From Fibrella aquatilis (GTDB taxonomy: Bacteria > Bacteroidota > Bacteroidia > Cytophagales > Spirosomataceae): DNA of 64,000 nt. The stretch spans positions 1-64,000 of the forward strand of contig NZ_JAFMYU010000007.1 in NCBI RefSeq assembly GCF_017353255.1, read 5' to 3'. Shown in pieces: positions 1 to 8,363 of the stretch. The translations under genes and the position numbers were made by a program. The notes below the pieces were generated by a model. The model searched no databases and was not told the DNA's origin. It saw only the letters and a program-made list of their open reading frames with translations. How positions within the stretch are numbered: the first letter of the stretch is position 1; the number at the start of each line of letters is the position of its first letter.

Positions 1-3000
1 CTGCCGGTGCGGGTGCGTGCTGCGGCTTCGCTGGGGTTTGTCGACTGGTTGAGCCAGTGTCAGCAGTTGGCCAGCGAGGGCGAGGCGCACCAGTATTGTT
101 CGCTGGCGGCGGTGCAGGCCCAGAGCGGGCTGGGGGCGGGGCTGCTCGACCACATCCTTATCTTCGAAAACCTGCCCGATGCCCCTCAGCATCAACATAC
201 AAACGATACAGAGGCCGCTACGGCAGTAGGATTTGCCCCGCCTGATGTTAGTCAGGTAGGGGGATTTGCCCAGACCAACTACGCCCTCAATCTTATTGTC
301 CTGCCCGGCCAGACGCTGGGTTTCCGCTTCAGCTACAACAAACTGGTCTACACCGCGACGCAGTTACAGGCCGTTGCCGACCAGCTGACGTATCTCTTCG
401 ACCAGGTGGTGGCTGAGCCAAACCGCCCCCTGGGTCAACTCGATTTGCTCACCCCGGCCCAGCAACGGGTGCTGCTTGAGGACGTTAACCAAACCTACGT
501 CGACTACCCCAGCACGGTAGGTCTTCATGAATTGGTGGCCCAACGGGCGGCCCGAACGCCACAGGCCCCAGCCCTCAGCTGGGCGGGTGGGCAGTGGTCC
601 TACGCTCAGTTGCAAGACGAGGCTACCCGCCTGGCAGCCTACCTGAGCCAAACCTGCGGGCTGGCTCCCGGCGACCGCGTAGGGCTGCTCAGCGGTGCCA
701 GTCCATGGCGGGTGGGTGGGCTGCTGGGTATCCTGGCTGCTGGTGGTGTGGTGGTGCCGCTGGAGGCTAGCCTGCCCACCGCCCGGCTGGCCCATCAACT
801 GGCCGATGCGGGCGTGGCCCTAGTGCTGGTGGACGAAGCCAGCCTGAGCGCCCTGCTGCCCGACGGCACCCCCCAACTGCTGCTTACCAACGGGGGTGAA
901 CCGAACCAGGCTGCTGTTTCCTTCACCGCCCCGCCTGCTCCAAATCACCCGTCGCTCACTGCCGATTCTGGGGCGGCGCTGGCTTATCTCATCTACACCT
1001 CGGGCAGCAGTGGCCCGCCCAAGGCCGTGGCTATTCGCCACCGAAGCCTGGTTCATCGTGCATTGTATCACATTGACTATCTGGATCTTACCACTCATAA
1101 TGCGGTGTTGCAATTCAGCGCCCTGGGCTTCGATGCCTGGCTCGTAGAGACGTTTATGGCCCTGCTGAGTGGGGGGCGACTGGTGCTACTGGAGACCGCC
1201 ACGCGCAACGACCTGCCTGCCCTGGTGGACTTTTTGGCCCAGCAGCAGGTGAATGTAGCTGTCCTACCTCCGGCTTATCTACAATTGCTGGTGGGTCAGG
1301 AGTTGGGAAGCTTACATACGCTCATCAGCACAGGCGAGGCCGCCAGCCTGGCCGCCAGCCTGCACTTTGCCACCCACAAGCGGGTTTACAACGGCTACGG
1401 ACCCACCGAAAGCTGTATCGGGGCCAGTTTCCACCGGGTAGATCCCGACAGGGCGACAGCGTACCGGCAGGCGGGGGGTATTCCCATTGGTCGGCCGTTT
1501 GCCAATACAACTATATATGTATTGGATAGTGAGCGACGGTTGTTGCCGCTGGGGGTGGAGGGCGAACTGTGGGTGGGTGGCATTGGGCTGGCGGCGGGCT
1601 ATTGGGGTCGTCCCGAATTGACCGCCGAACGCTTTGTGGATCACCCATTCCAGCCTGGCGAGCGCCTTTACCGCACCGGCGACCGGGGTTGGTGGAATGA
1701 GAATGGTGAGCTAGTGTACGGAGGTCGGCTGGATGGTCAGGTGCAGGTGCGCGGTATGCGGGTGGAGTTGGGTGAGATCGAAAGCGTACTGATACGCGGG
1801 GCGGGGGTGGCGCAGGCTGTGGTGGTGCAGGCGGCGGGCAGTGGGCAGCTGGTGGGCTACCTGACGGGCACCATCACCCCGGCCGACACGGATGCCCTGC
1901 TGGCCGCTGTAAGCCAAACATTACCCACCTACATGGTTCCTGCCCAACTGGTGGTGCTTGCCGAATTGCCCCTGACAACCAACGGTAAGCTCGACCGCCG
2001 GGCGTTGGCCGAGCGCCCCCTGCCCGTAGCCGACGTGGCCTTCAGTGCCCCACAAGGGGAGCAGGAGATTGTGCTGGCGGGTGCCTGGTTGCAGGTATTG
2101 GGGGGCGGGGTGGTGGGGCGGGAGTCGGATTTTTTCCGCGCTGGTGGCGACTCGATCAAGGCCATCCAGATTGCCTCCCGGCTCTATCAGCAAGGTTACC
2201 GGCTGGAACTGAAGGCCATTTTTCAGTGGCCCCTGTTGCATGAGCAGGCCCGGCAATTGATGCCCCTGGGCGAAACCGGGCAGCAGGGACCTGTGCGCAG
2301 CACCGCCAAGCCCGTTTATGACGTAACACCGTCCATGAGTGCCCAGTGGATTCTCTTCAAGTATATCGAAGAGCACGTCTATAACATGCAGGACCTTATC
2401 AAGATCGAAGGCGAGGTAGATTATACGGCACTTGAGGAGGCTATTCGTGGCCTGGTGGCCCGCCACGAAAGCCTGAGAACGACACTATGCCACGTGGCTG
2501 GGGAGATCAAACAGATCATTCATCCGCCAAACGCGCTGCCCCTGAATTACCGCATCGTCGACTTCAGTCAGGCCGCCGACGGGGCCGAAAGAGCGCAGGA
2601 ATTCATGCGGGCGGAACGGTTCGATGTGCGCTTTGACCTGGAAAACGAAGCGTTTATCCGCTTCCGGCTGCTCAACACCGCGGGTGGTTTTCACTTGCTG
2701 GTGCTCACTATTCACCATTTGGTGGCCGACGGCACCACCATCGAGATCATCAGCAAAGAGCTGACCGAACTGTATGTGGCCCGCCTCGAAAGCCGGGAAT
2801 GCACCCTGCCCGCTCTTCAGCTACAGTTTAAAGACTTTGTGGAGTGGGCCAACAAAACCTTCGACCTTCACAGTTCCCGCGATTACCAGGCCTACTGGCA
2901 GCAACAGCTGAACTACCCCGGCGATTATGCCCGCATCCGGAGCCTGTATTCGTACCCGGAAGCCAAAGACAGCCAGTCGACTTCATACCGGTGGCAGCTT

Positions 3001-3750
3001 GGCGAAGAGATTGCCCAGGTGCTGGGCCACGTTCCTCCCGCCGAGGCGGCGCAGCTATACGGCTCGATGAAAAAGCTGGCCCGCCGCCCCGGAGCGGTTT
3101 ACCGCACGGCCATTGACACAGAACTGTACGAGGCGCTGAGGCCGGTGATCAACAGTACCCGGAGTAGCATGTACAGCCTGATGGCGGCTGGGTTGAGCCT
3201 GGTGGTATACCGGCTGTCGGGGCAAAACGACGTTATTTTCTGCGCACCGATCACCATGCGCAGCCACCCCGACTTGCAGGATATGGTGGGCTGCCTGATG
3301 GGTACCACCATGTATCGGGTCAGGTTGTCGCTGGAAGATACCTTCGAGACCTTCCTGAGCGAGGTACACTTGTCGGTGTTGGACGGTATAAAATATAAAA
3401 CCCATGCCCTGGCGCAGATTCTTGCCGACCTCGACGTGGCCTTCGATTCGATTGGCCACATTGAGCTGAACCTGATTCGGTTTGAGGAAAACAGCTACCT
3501 GGTTGAGAAACCATTTGCCGAACACCTGGTGATCGGCCACCCCAGCAATGACATGGACTGCTGCGTGATTGATCACCCCAACGGGGCATTGCTGAACTGC
3601 CTCTACCGCACCGATCTGTTCGCGCCTGACCGTATTGAACTAATATTCAGTGAGTTGCGTCATATTTTTCAGGTCGTCAGCCAACAGCCGGGCATTAGCC
3701 TGCGTCAGTTGCTCGACAAAGCTGGGAGTAAGCCACTGACCCCCGCCTGA
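1..3750 (+). CDS. NRPS, 5'-truncated: C(end)-A-T-C, possible kynurenine-type A domain, terminal C domain
   Basis: The reading frame is open from base 1, so the true start lies before the window. Residues 1-160 are the C-terminal half of a condensation domain. Residues 165-670 are an adenylation domain with the core YTSGSSGPPK and the lysine in TTNGKLDRRAL. Residues 680-757 are a carrier domain with the phosphopantetheine serine in GGDSIKA. Residues 772-1240 are a second condensation domain with HHLVADG near residue 904. The protein ends there without thioesterase or reductase, so this last C domain may release the product or pass it on in trans. The by-eye ten-residue pocket, aligned to GrsA-Phe numbering, is D-A-V-V-I-T-G-I-G-K. 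It shares T301, G322 and G331 with the daptomycin kynurenine pocket as I remember it (D-A-W-T-T-T-G-V-G-K). A tryptophan dioxygenase follows 45 bp downstream. NRPS assignment is certain; the substrate is a suggestion. Confidence 0.95.
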   Translation: MPVRVRAAASLGFVDWLSQCQQLASEGEAHQYCSLAAVQAQSGLGAGLLDHILIFENLPDAPQHQHTNDTEAATAVGFAPPDVSQVGGFAQTNYALNLIVLPGQTLGFRFSYNKLVYTATQLQAVADQLTYLFDQVVAEPNRPLGQLDLLTPAQQRVLLEDVNQTYVDYPSTVGLHELVAQRAARTPQAPALSWAGGQWSYAQLQDEATRLAAYLSQTCGLAPGDRVGLLSGASPWRVGGLLGILAAGGVVVPLEASLPTARLAHQLADAGVALVLVDEASLSALLPDGTPQLLLTNGGEPNQAAVSFTAPPAPNHPSLTADSGAALAYLIYTSGSSGPPKAVAIRHRSLVHRALYHIDYLDLTTHNAVLQFSALGFDAWLVETFMALLSGGRLVLLETATRNDLPALVDFLAQQQVNVAVLPPAYLQLLVGQELGSLHTLISTGEAASLAASLHFATHKRVYNGYGPTESCIGASFHRVDPDRATAYRQAGGIPIGRPFANTTIYVLDSERRLLPLGVEGELWVGGIGLAAGYWGRPELTAERFVDHPFQPGERLYRTGDRGWWNENGELVYGGRLDGQVQVRGMRVELGEIESVLIRGAGVAQAVVVQAAGSGQLVGYLTGTITPADTDALLAAVSQTLPTYMVPAQLVVLAELPLTTNGKLDRRALAERPLPVADVAFSAPQGEQEIVLAGAWLQVLGGGVVGRESDFFRAGGDSIKAIQIASRLYQQGYRLELKAIFQWPLLHEQARQLMPLGETGQQGPVRSTAKPVYDVTPSMSAQWILFKYIEEHVYNMQDLIKIEGEVDYTALEEAIRGLVARHESLRTTLCHVAGEIKQIIHPPNALPLNYRIVDFSQAADGAERAQEFMRAERFDVRFDLENEAFIRFRLLNTAGGFHLLVLTIHHLVADGTTIEIISKELTELYVARLESRECTLPALQLQFKDFVEWANKTFDLHSSRDYQAYWQQQLNYPGDYARIRSLYSYPEAKDSQSTSYRWQLGEEIAQVLGHVPPAEAAQLYGSMKKLARRPGAVYRTAIDTELYEALRPVINSTRSSMYSLMAAGLSLVVYRLSGQNDVIFCAPITMRSHPDLQDMVGCLMGTTMYRVRLSLEDTFETFLSEVHLSVLDGIKYKTHALAQILADLDVAFDSIGHIELNLIRFEENSYLVEKPFAEHLVIGHPSNDMDCCVIDHPNGALLNCLYRTDLFAPDRIELIFSELRHIFQVVSQQPGISLRQLLDKAGSKPLTPA

Positions 3751-3795
3751 ACCACCTGCCTACACCCCGTTGCCGTTACCTTACCCTCCCGAATC

Positions 3796-4740
3796 ATGAC
3801 CGATTTTCGCTACCCCCCTGAGGTTTCGCTCCTGCTCGACCAGCTGACGGAAAAGTATGCCGCCAAGGGCCAAAACATTACATGCCACCTGGAGGGGTTG
3901 CTCAACGCGGGCCTCCTCAAGTACTGGGAATACATTAACCTCGACGCGCTGCTGAGCATTCAGCACATGAAAACCGATTACCCCGACGAGATGGTGTTTA
4001 TCACGTTTCACCAGGTTTGTGAACTGCATTTCAAGCTCATACTCTGGGAGATGGATCAGCTCACGGAGATGGCCACTGGCGATTCCGAGCGCTTTGTTCA
4101 GAAAGTAAACCGCATCAATCGCTATTATGAGAGCCTGATTCGGTCTATGAGCATTATGTATGAGGGCATCGAGCCACCGCAGTTTGCCCGGTTCAGAACG
4201 GCCTTGTTTCCGGCCAGCGGGTTTCAGTCGTACCAATACCGGCTGATTCAGATCTACGCTACTGACCTTCTCAACCTGGTGCATACCCAGGAACGGCAAC
4301 ACTTGGATGGCAGCGAGACACTGCCCAAACTGTACCAGAAATTGTACTGGAACCTGGGCGTAGACAGTACGCAGCCGGTTGATGCCACGCTGCTCGATTT
4401 CCAGGCGAAGTATACTAAGCTATTGTTTGGCAAAGCGCAGGAGTTGCAGCAAAAGAACCTCTACCAGGTGTTTCGGCAGCACGTCAGCCGCAGCCCCGAC
4501 CGCGATGCCGCCGCCGAAAGTCTGAAGAAAATGGACGTGGCCATCAACATCACTTGGCCCACCATGCACTACCGTACGGCCGTGAAACACCTGCACAGAG
4601 AGGGCCACGAAGCGCCCAAGGCAACGGGGGGCACCAACTGGCAGAAGTACTTAATGCCCCGCGTTCAGAAAATCATCTTTTTCCCCGACCTCTGGACCGC
4701 CCAGGAGAAGGCAACCTGGGGGGTGAAACCACTGCTGTAA
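3796..4740 (+). CDS. Tryptophan 2,3-dioxygenase family protein
   Basis: At 314 residues it is close to the family's usual length. The family is haem-dependent, cytosolic, and opens the indole ring of L-tryptophan to N-formylkynurenine. Visible family marks are the distal-histidine segment FHQVCELHFKL (H72), the substrate carboxylate-binding arginine in FRTALFPASGFQSYQYR (R134), and the C-terminal ATGGTNWQKYL segment that binds the substrate ammonium. The proximal haem ligand is H258 or H265; I cannot choose by eye. It lies between an NRPS gene and transporter genes on the same strand, which suggests precursor supply for the peptide, as in the daptomycin cluster where such an enzyme makes kynurenine. 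No formamidase is seen in the window. A catabolic role remains possible. Confidence 0.85.
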   Translation: MTDFRYPPEVSLLLDQLTEKYAAKGQNITCHLEGLLNAGLLKYWEYINLDALLSIQHMKTDYPDEMVFITFHQVCELHFKLILWEMDQLTEMATGDSERFVQKVNRINRYYESLIRSMSIMYEGIEPPQFARFRTALFPASGFQSYQYRLIQIYATDLLNLVHTQERQHLDGSETLPKLYQKLYWNLGVDSTQPVDATLLDFQAKYTKLLFGKAQELQQKNLYQVFRQHVSRSPDRDAAAESLKKMDVAINITWPTMHYRTAVKHLHREGHEAPKATGGTNWQKYLMPRVQKIIFFPDLWTAQEKATWGVKPLL

Positions 4741-5026
4741 ACGCCCTACAACTACGCAACCGGCCGGGTTTAGGAAAAGCAGAAAAAATTAATACAAGCG
4801 TAGTATTCTTAGGGAAAATAACAAGATATTTAGCGAGAATTAATTGACTAACGGAGCCTGTCGAGGCGTGAAATTAAACGACCTCATCCCGGTAATCCTG
4901 TGCCCGTTTCGGCTGCTACGTTTGCCCGTCTAGCCATGGGGACACCGGTCTGCTGTTTTCCAGCCAGAGCCGCTGTATATAGTGACGAACTGCCCGATAA
5001 GACCAACTTGTCAACCTGCCCAGATC

Positions 5027-7450
5027 ATGCTCCAACATTATGTTATTATCGCCAGCCGTGCCCTGCTGAAGAATAAATTCTTTTCGCTCATCAACCTGTT
5101 GGGGTTAGCCATTGGCATGACGGCCAGTATGCTGATTCTCCAGTACGTATCCTTCGAGATGGTGTTTGATCGCTTTCACCGGCAGGGCGACAACATCTAC
5201 CGGGTGCTGAGCAAGGGGGCTGAAGACGCCGACTATTCGGTGGCTGTAAACGCCCCGTTAGGGCCTGCCCTGAAAGCAGACTTACCTGAAATCAAAGACT
5301 ACACCCGGTTTTTTAACAAAGGGGGCCTTGTTCGCAGTGGTACAGAGGTGGGTCTTTTCAAAGAGGACCGTATGCTCTATGCCGACGCGTCGTTTCTGAA
5401 GGTGTTCTCCTTCCCGCTGTTGAGCGGTACGGATTCGCTGGCCCTGAAGGCACCCAACGCCGCCGTCGTTACCCGTTCGTTTGCCAAAAAATGCTTCGGC
5501 ACGACCGAAGCCGTTGGTAAAACGCTGGTGCTGATTGGGTCGAATACTAACTATACTTACCAGGTCACGGGCGTGGCCGAAGACGTTCCCATCAACTCGC
5601 ATATCCAGTTCAATGTCTTGCTCTCGCTGCCTTCGGTAACCAACCGGGGGGGGCCAGACCAGCAACTCGACAGCTGGAACTGGACCGTGTTTCACACCTA
5701 TGTGGTGCTCTCGTCGAACACTACGGCTCCGAGTGTGGCCGCCAAACTGCACGACCTGCTGCTAAAGTATGGTGGCCAGGAAAAAGACAAGCTGGCGCTA
5801 CAGCCCCTCAAATCTATTCACCTCTACTCGCGCTACGCTGGCGAAATCATCCCCCAGGGCAACATTGAGGTGGTTTGTCTGCTGCTCTACGTGGCCCTGT
5901 TCACCATCATCATTGCCTGGATCAACTACGTTAATCTCTCTACGGTGCGCTCCAGCGACCGGGCACGGGAGATCGGCGTGAAGAAAGTGTTTGGGGCCAA
6001 CCAGGGTCAGCTGGCGCGTCAGTTCATGATCGAGGCTTTTCTGCTCAACGTGCTGGCGTTTGTGCTGGCCATCATCATCACGCTGTTTGTGCGGCGTTAC
6101 CTCGACCAACTCATTGGCGTAGACTTTACTGGCTTTATCATGAGCAGCTACACCTTCTGGCTGCTCATGCTGGCGCTGATTCTGATGGGGGCGCTAGCCA
6201 GCGGGGCGTATCCGGCCTTTATGCTCTCGTCGCTGAAGCCGGTCGAAATTATCGAAGGTAAGATGAAGAGCAACCTGCGGGGCGGCACCCTGTTTCGCAA
6301 CGGGCTGGTTATCCTTCAGTTTGCTGCCTCTGTTACGCTGCTGATTGGCACGTTTACGATCTATAAGCAGGTGAATTTTCTGCGAAGTGCAAACCTCAAT
6401 ATCAGCATCGACCAGATTGTGGTCGTGAAGGGACCGGTGCTTAACCGGCCCAAAGAACAGGAGAGCTACGTGTTCGACCGCTTCAAAACGGCCCTGGCTG
6501 GCTACTCGTTTGTCGACAAGGTGGCCGTGACGAACCCCTTTCCGGGCGGAGGCATCAGCTGGATTGCCATAGGCTTCAAACGGGCAGACATGACGCTCAA
6601 CAAAAACACCAAATACAACGTCTTCTATGCCGACAAAGACTTCTTCACTACCTACGACGTGAAGTTTCTGGCGGGGGGCGGGTATCGGTCTAAAAACGGT
6701 GTCTTCAACGGTGCGCAGGAAATTATTCTCAATAAAACGGCTGCTCAACTGATGGGCTTTTCGCTGCCCGCCGCCGCCATTGATCAACACGTAAACAACG
6801 GCATGGGCGACTGCGTGATCGTGGGGGTGATTGATGACTATTTCCATGAGTCGCTCAAGAAAAGTATCGACCCGCTGGTGGTGATGCTCAACACCAGCTA
6901 CGACTATTACTCGATCCGGCTCAAGACCAATTTAAGTTCGTCGCGTACGCTGGAACGCCTAGTGTCTGAACTGCGCACGGAGTATGAACGCAGCTACCCC
7001 GGCGACCTGTTTGACTACTTTTTCCTGAATGAATATTTCGACAAGAAGTACCGCGAAGACGTGCGGTTTGGCATCATGTTCGGCATGTTTTCGCTGCTGG
7101 CCGTGGTAGTAGCCTGCATTGGCCTGCTGGGACTGGCCGCATTTACGGTGGCTAAGCGCACCCGCGAAGTAGCCATTCGGAAGGTGCTGGGCGCGTCGAA
7201 TCAGGAGATCACGGTGTTGCTAGGCAAAGAATTTATCCTGCTCATCGGTGCCGCCAGCCTTATAGCCTGCCCCGTTGCTTACCTGCTGCTGAACAAGTGG
7301 CTGGAGAATTTCGCGCAGCGTATTGGCCTGAACTGGCTCTTTTTTGCTACCCCCATTGTAGTCATGCTCACGCTGTCGATGGCTACGGTCATGGCACAGG
7401 TTATTAAAATAGCCCGGGCCACGGCTGTGTCATCACTCCGGCAGAATTAG
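5027..7450 (+). CDS. ABC transporter permease, FtsX/MacB-like
   Basis: An inner-membrane permease of about 807 residues with the Bacteroidota two-unit layout. One N-terminal membrane segment (LLGLAIGMTASMLILQ) is followed by a MacB-type periplasmic domain and three membrane segments; then a second periplasmic domain follows (about residues 440-670) and a final set of three segments (near GMFSLLAVVVACIGLLGLAAF). The short cytosolic couplers DRAREIGVKKVFGA and KRTREVAIRKVLGA are the typical FtsX family signatures. An earlier in-frame GTG at 4982 would add 15 hydrophilic residues; the ATG at 5027 gives the usual family N-terminus MLQHYVIIASRALLKN. No ATPase gene lies next to it. In this locus it could export the peptide or signal envelope stress, but such permeases are common housekeeping genes in this phylum. 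Confidence 0.9.
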   Translation: MLQHYVIIASRALLKNKFFSLINLLGLAIGMTASMLILQYVSFEMVFDRFHRQGDNIYRVLSKGAEDADYSVAVNAPLGPALKADLPEIKDYTRFFNKGGLVRSGTEVGLFKEDRMLYADASFLKVFSFPLLSGTDSLALKAPNAAVVTRSFAKKCFGTTEAVGKTLVLIGSNTNYTYQVTGVAEDVPINSHIQFNVLLSLPSVTNRGGPDQQLDSWNWTVFHTYVVLSSNTTAPSVAAKLHDLLLKYGGQEKDKLALQPLKSIHLYSRYAGEIIPQGNIEVVCLLLYVALFTIIIAWINYVNLSTVRSSDRAREIGVKKVFGANQGQLARQFMIEAFLLNVLAFVLAIIITLFVRRYLDQLIGVDFTGFIMSSYTFWLLMLALILMGALASGAYPAFMLSSLKPVEIIEGKMKSNLRGGTLFRNGLVILQFAASVTLLIGTFTIYKQVNFLRSANLNISIDQIVVVKGPVLNRPKEQESYVFDRFKTALAGYSFVDKVAVTNPFPGGGISWIAIGFKRADMTLNKNTKYNVFYADKDFFTTYDVKFLAGGGYRSKNGVFNGAQEIILNKTAAQLMGFSLPAAAIDQHVNNGMGDCVIVGVIDDYFHESLKKSIDPLVVMLNTSYDYYSIRLKTNLSSSRTLERLVSELRTEYERSYPGDLFDYFFLNEYFDKKYREDVRFGIMFGMFSLLAVVVACIGLLGLAAFTVAKRTREVAIRKVLGASNQEITVLLGKEFILLIGAASLIACPVAYLLLNKWLENFAQRIGLNWLFFATPIVVMLTLSMATVMAQVIKIARATAVSSLRQN

Positions 7451-7451
7451 A

Positions 7452-7592
7452 CATTGGTCATTCGCTGCGCTGTCATTCATTGGTCATTACGCTGCGCGGT
7501 CATTGGTCATTGGTTGTATCCAGCTATTAATGACCATTGAGTGACCGCGCAGCGTAATGACCAATGAATGACAGCGCAGCGAATGACCAATG
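7452..7592. repeat. Long palindromic repeat, TCATTGGTCATT family, copy 1
   Basis: A perfect 51-bp inverted repeat (7452-7502 with 7542-7592) around a 39-base centre holding TATCCAGC at 7517-7524. The arms are built from the repeated words TCATTGGTCATT and CGCTGCGC. It begins one base after the stop of the permease gene and ends before the lipoprotein gene, so in RNA it would form a very stable hairpin separating the two. Copies 2-4 lie at 11522, 34532 and 41173. Confidence 0.9.
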
Positions 7593-7636
7593 ACCAACTT
7601 TTAACCCTTTTTTTCACAAACCCCCCTCTCTACTTT

Positions 7637-8074
7637 ATGTACATGATGCAAAAACTGGTTGCCCTTGGCTTGGTGGGCGCCATCATGCTTGGCTGCTCCG
7701 GGCAGCAGGTGAGTGAGTCGACCTCAACCACGACCGATGCCAGCACGACCGCCGAAGCAAGCAAGCCCGCCGAGGCAACTGCCGCCCAAAATGCCGCTAA
7801 AGCCCCAGACCCGGCCCTGGACAAGTATGCAGGCAAATACAAAATGAGCGCCCCTACGCCCGGCTTCGACTACGTGACTATCTCGCAGGTGAATGGCGTG
7901 CTTGTGGCGAAGACCAGCGCTAACGAATCGTTTGAGCTTTTTCGGATGAAAGATGACCTCTTCGATGTGCCCAACGCGGCCGGAAAAGCCAAATTCATTA
8001 CCAACGCAAACAAGGCCATTGGCGCGGTAGTGGTGACGCTGGAGGGTAAAGATTTTCGCGGCGAAAAAGAATAA
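7637..8074 (+). CDS. Small putative lipoprotein, unknown function
   Basis: About 146 residues. The N-terminus MMQKLVALGLVGAIMLGCS is a lipoprotein signal with the lipobox cysteine in LGCS. A low-complexity linker rich in Ser, Thr, Ala and Glu follows (about residues 24-60), then a compact domain beginning LDKYAGKYKM, with TPGFDYVTISQVNGVLVAK and alternating hydrophobic residues suggesting beta strands. The frame is open upstream to 7568, but that extension is encoded by the palindromic repeat, so a start at 7637, 7643 or 7646 is preferred. I do not recognise the family; the mature part resembles small lipocalin-like or DUF domains of Bacteroidota. No role in the NRPS pathway can be inferred beyond position. 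Confidence 0.75.
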   Translation: MYMMQKLVALGLVGAIMLGCSGQQVSESTSTTTDASTTAEASKPAEATAAQNAAKAPDPALDKYAGKYKMSAPTPGFDYVTISQVNGVLVAKTSANESFELFRMKDDLFDVPNAAGKAKFITNANKAIGAVVVTLEGKDFRGEKE

Positions 8075-8111
8075 ATAGCCACGTTGACTAACATTAGATT
8101 TGTTTATCAGA

Positions 8112-8175
8112 AAGCACCATTATAATCAATTCCAGCTAATTTAATCATTGCTTCAATTTGATTATAATGGTGCTT
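8112..8175. terminator. Long hairpin downstream of the lipoprotein gene
   Basis: Perfect 18-bp inverted repeat AAGCACCATTATAATCAA at 8112-8129 with its complement at 8158-8175, loop 28 bases, 37 bp after the lipoprotein stop. It lies in an AT-rich 289-base gap before the FAAL gene. It is probably a terminator or 3'-end stabiliser; no strong T-run follows, so this is an inference from the fold. Confidence 0.6.
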
Positions 8176-8363
8176 ATTAAAGCAATTAATTTCACATTGT
8201 TTAGTTTATTTATTATCCATATTTAATTGTTCCAATTCTATTTATAACAGACTAGTTTTCCGCAGATCCAGGACATTACGTACTACTACTCAAATATGCC
8301 TGTTGATGTTAGCCTTCGGACCAGAGATAGTCAATCATTACCCGATTAAACCCTAAAGCAGAC

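Noticed and set aside
4917-4924. TACGTTTG, a match to the TAnnTTTG promoter box before the permease gene
   Set aside because: No TTG-type -33 element at the proper distance; short motif expected by chance. The same holds for TAGATTTG at 8095-8102, which lies upstream of a hairpin. Nothing else was seen in the gap 4741-5026.
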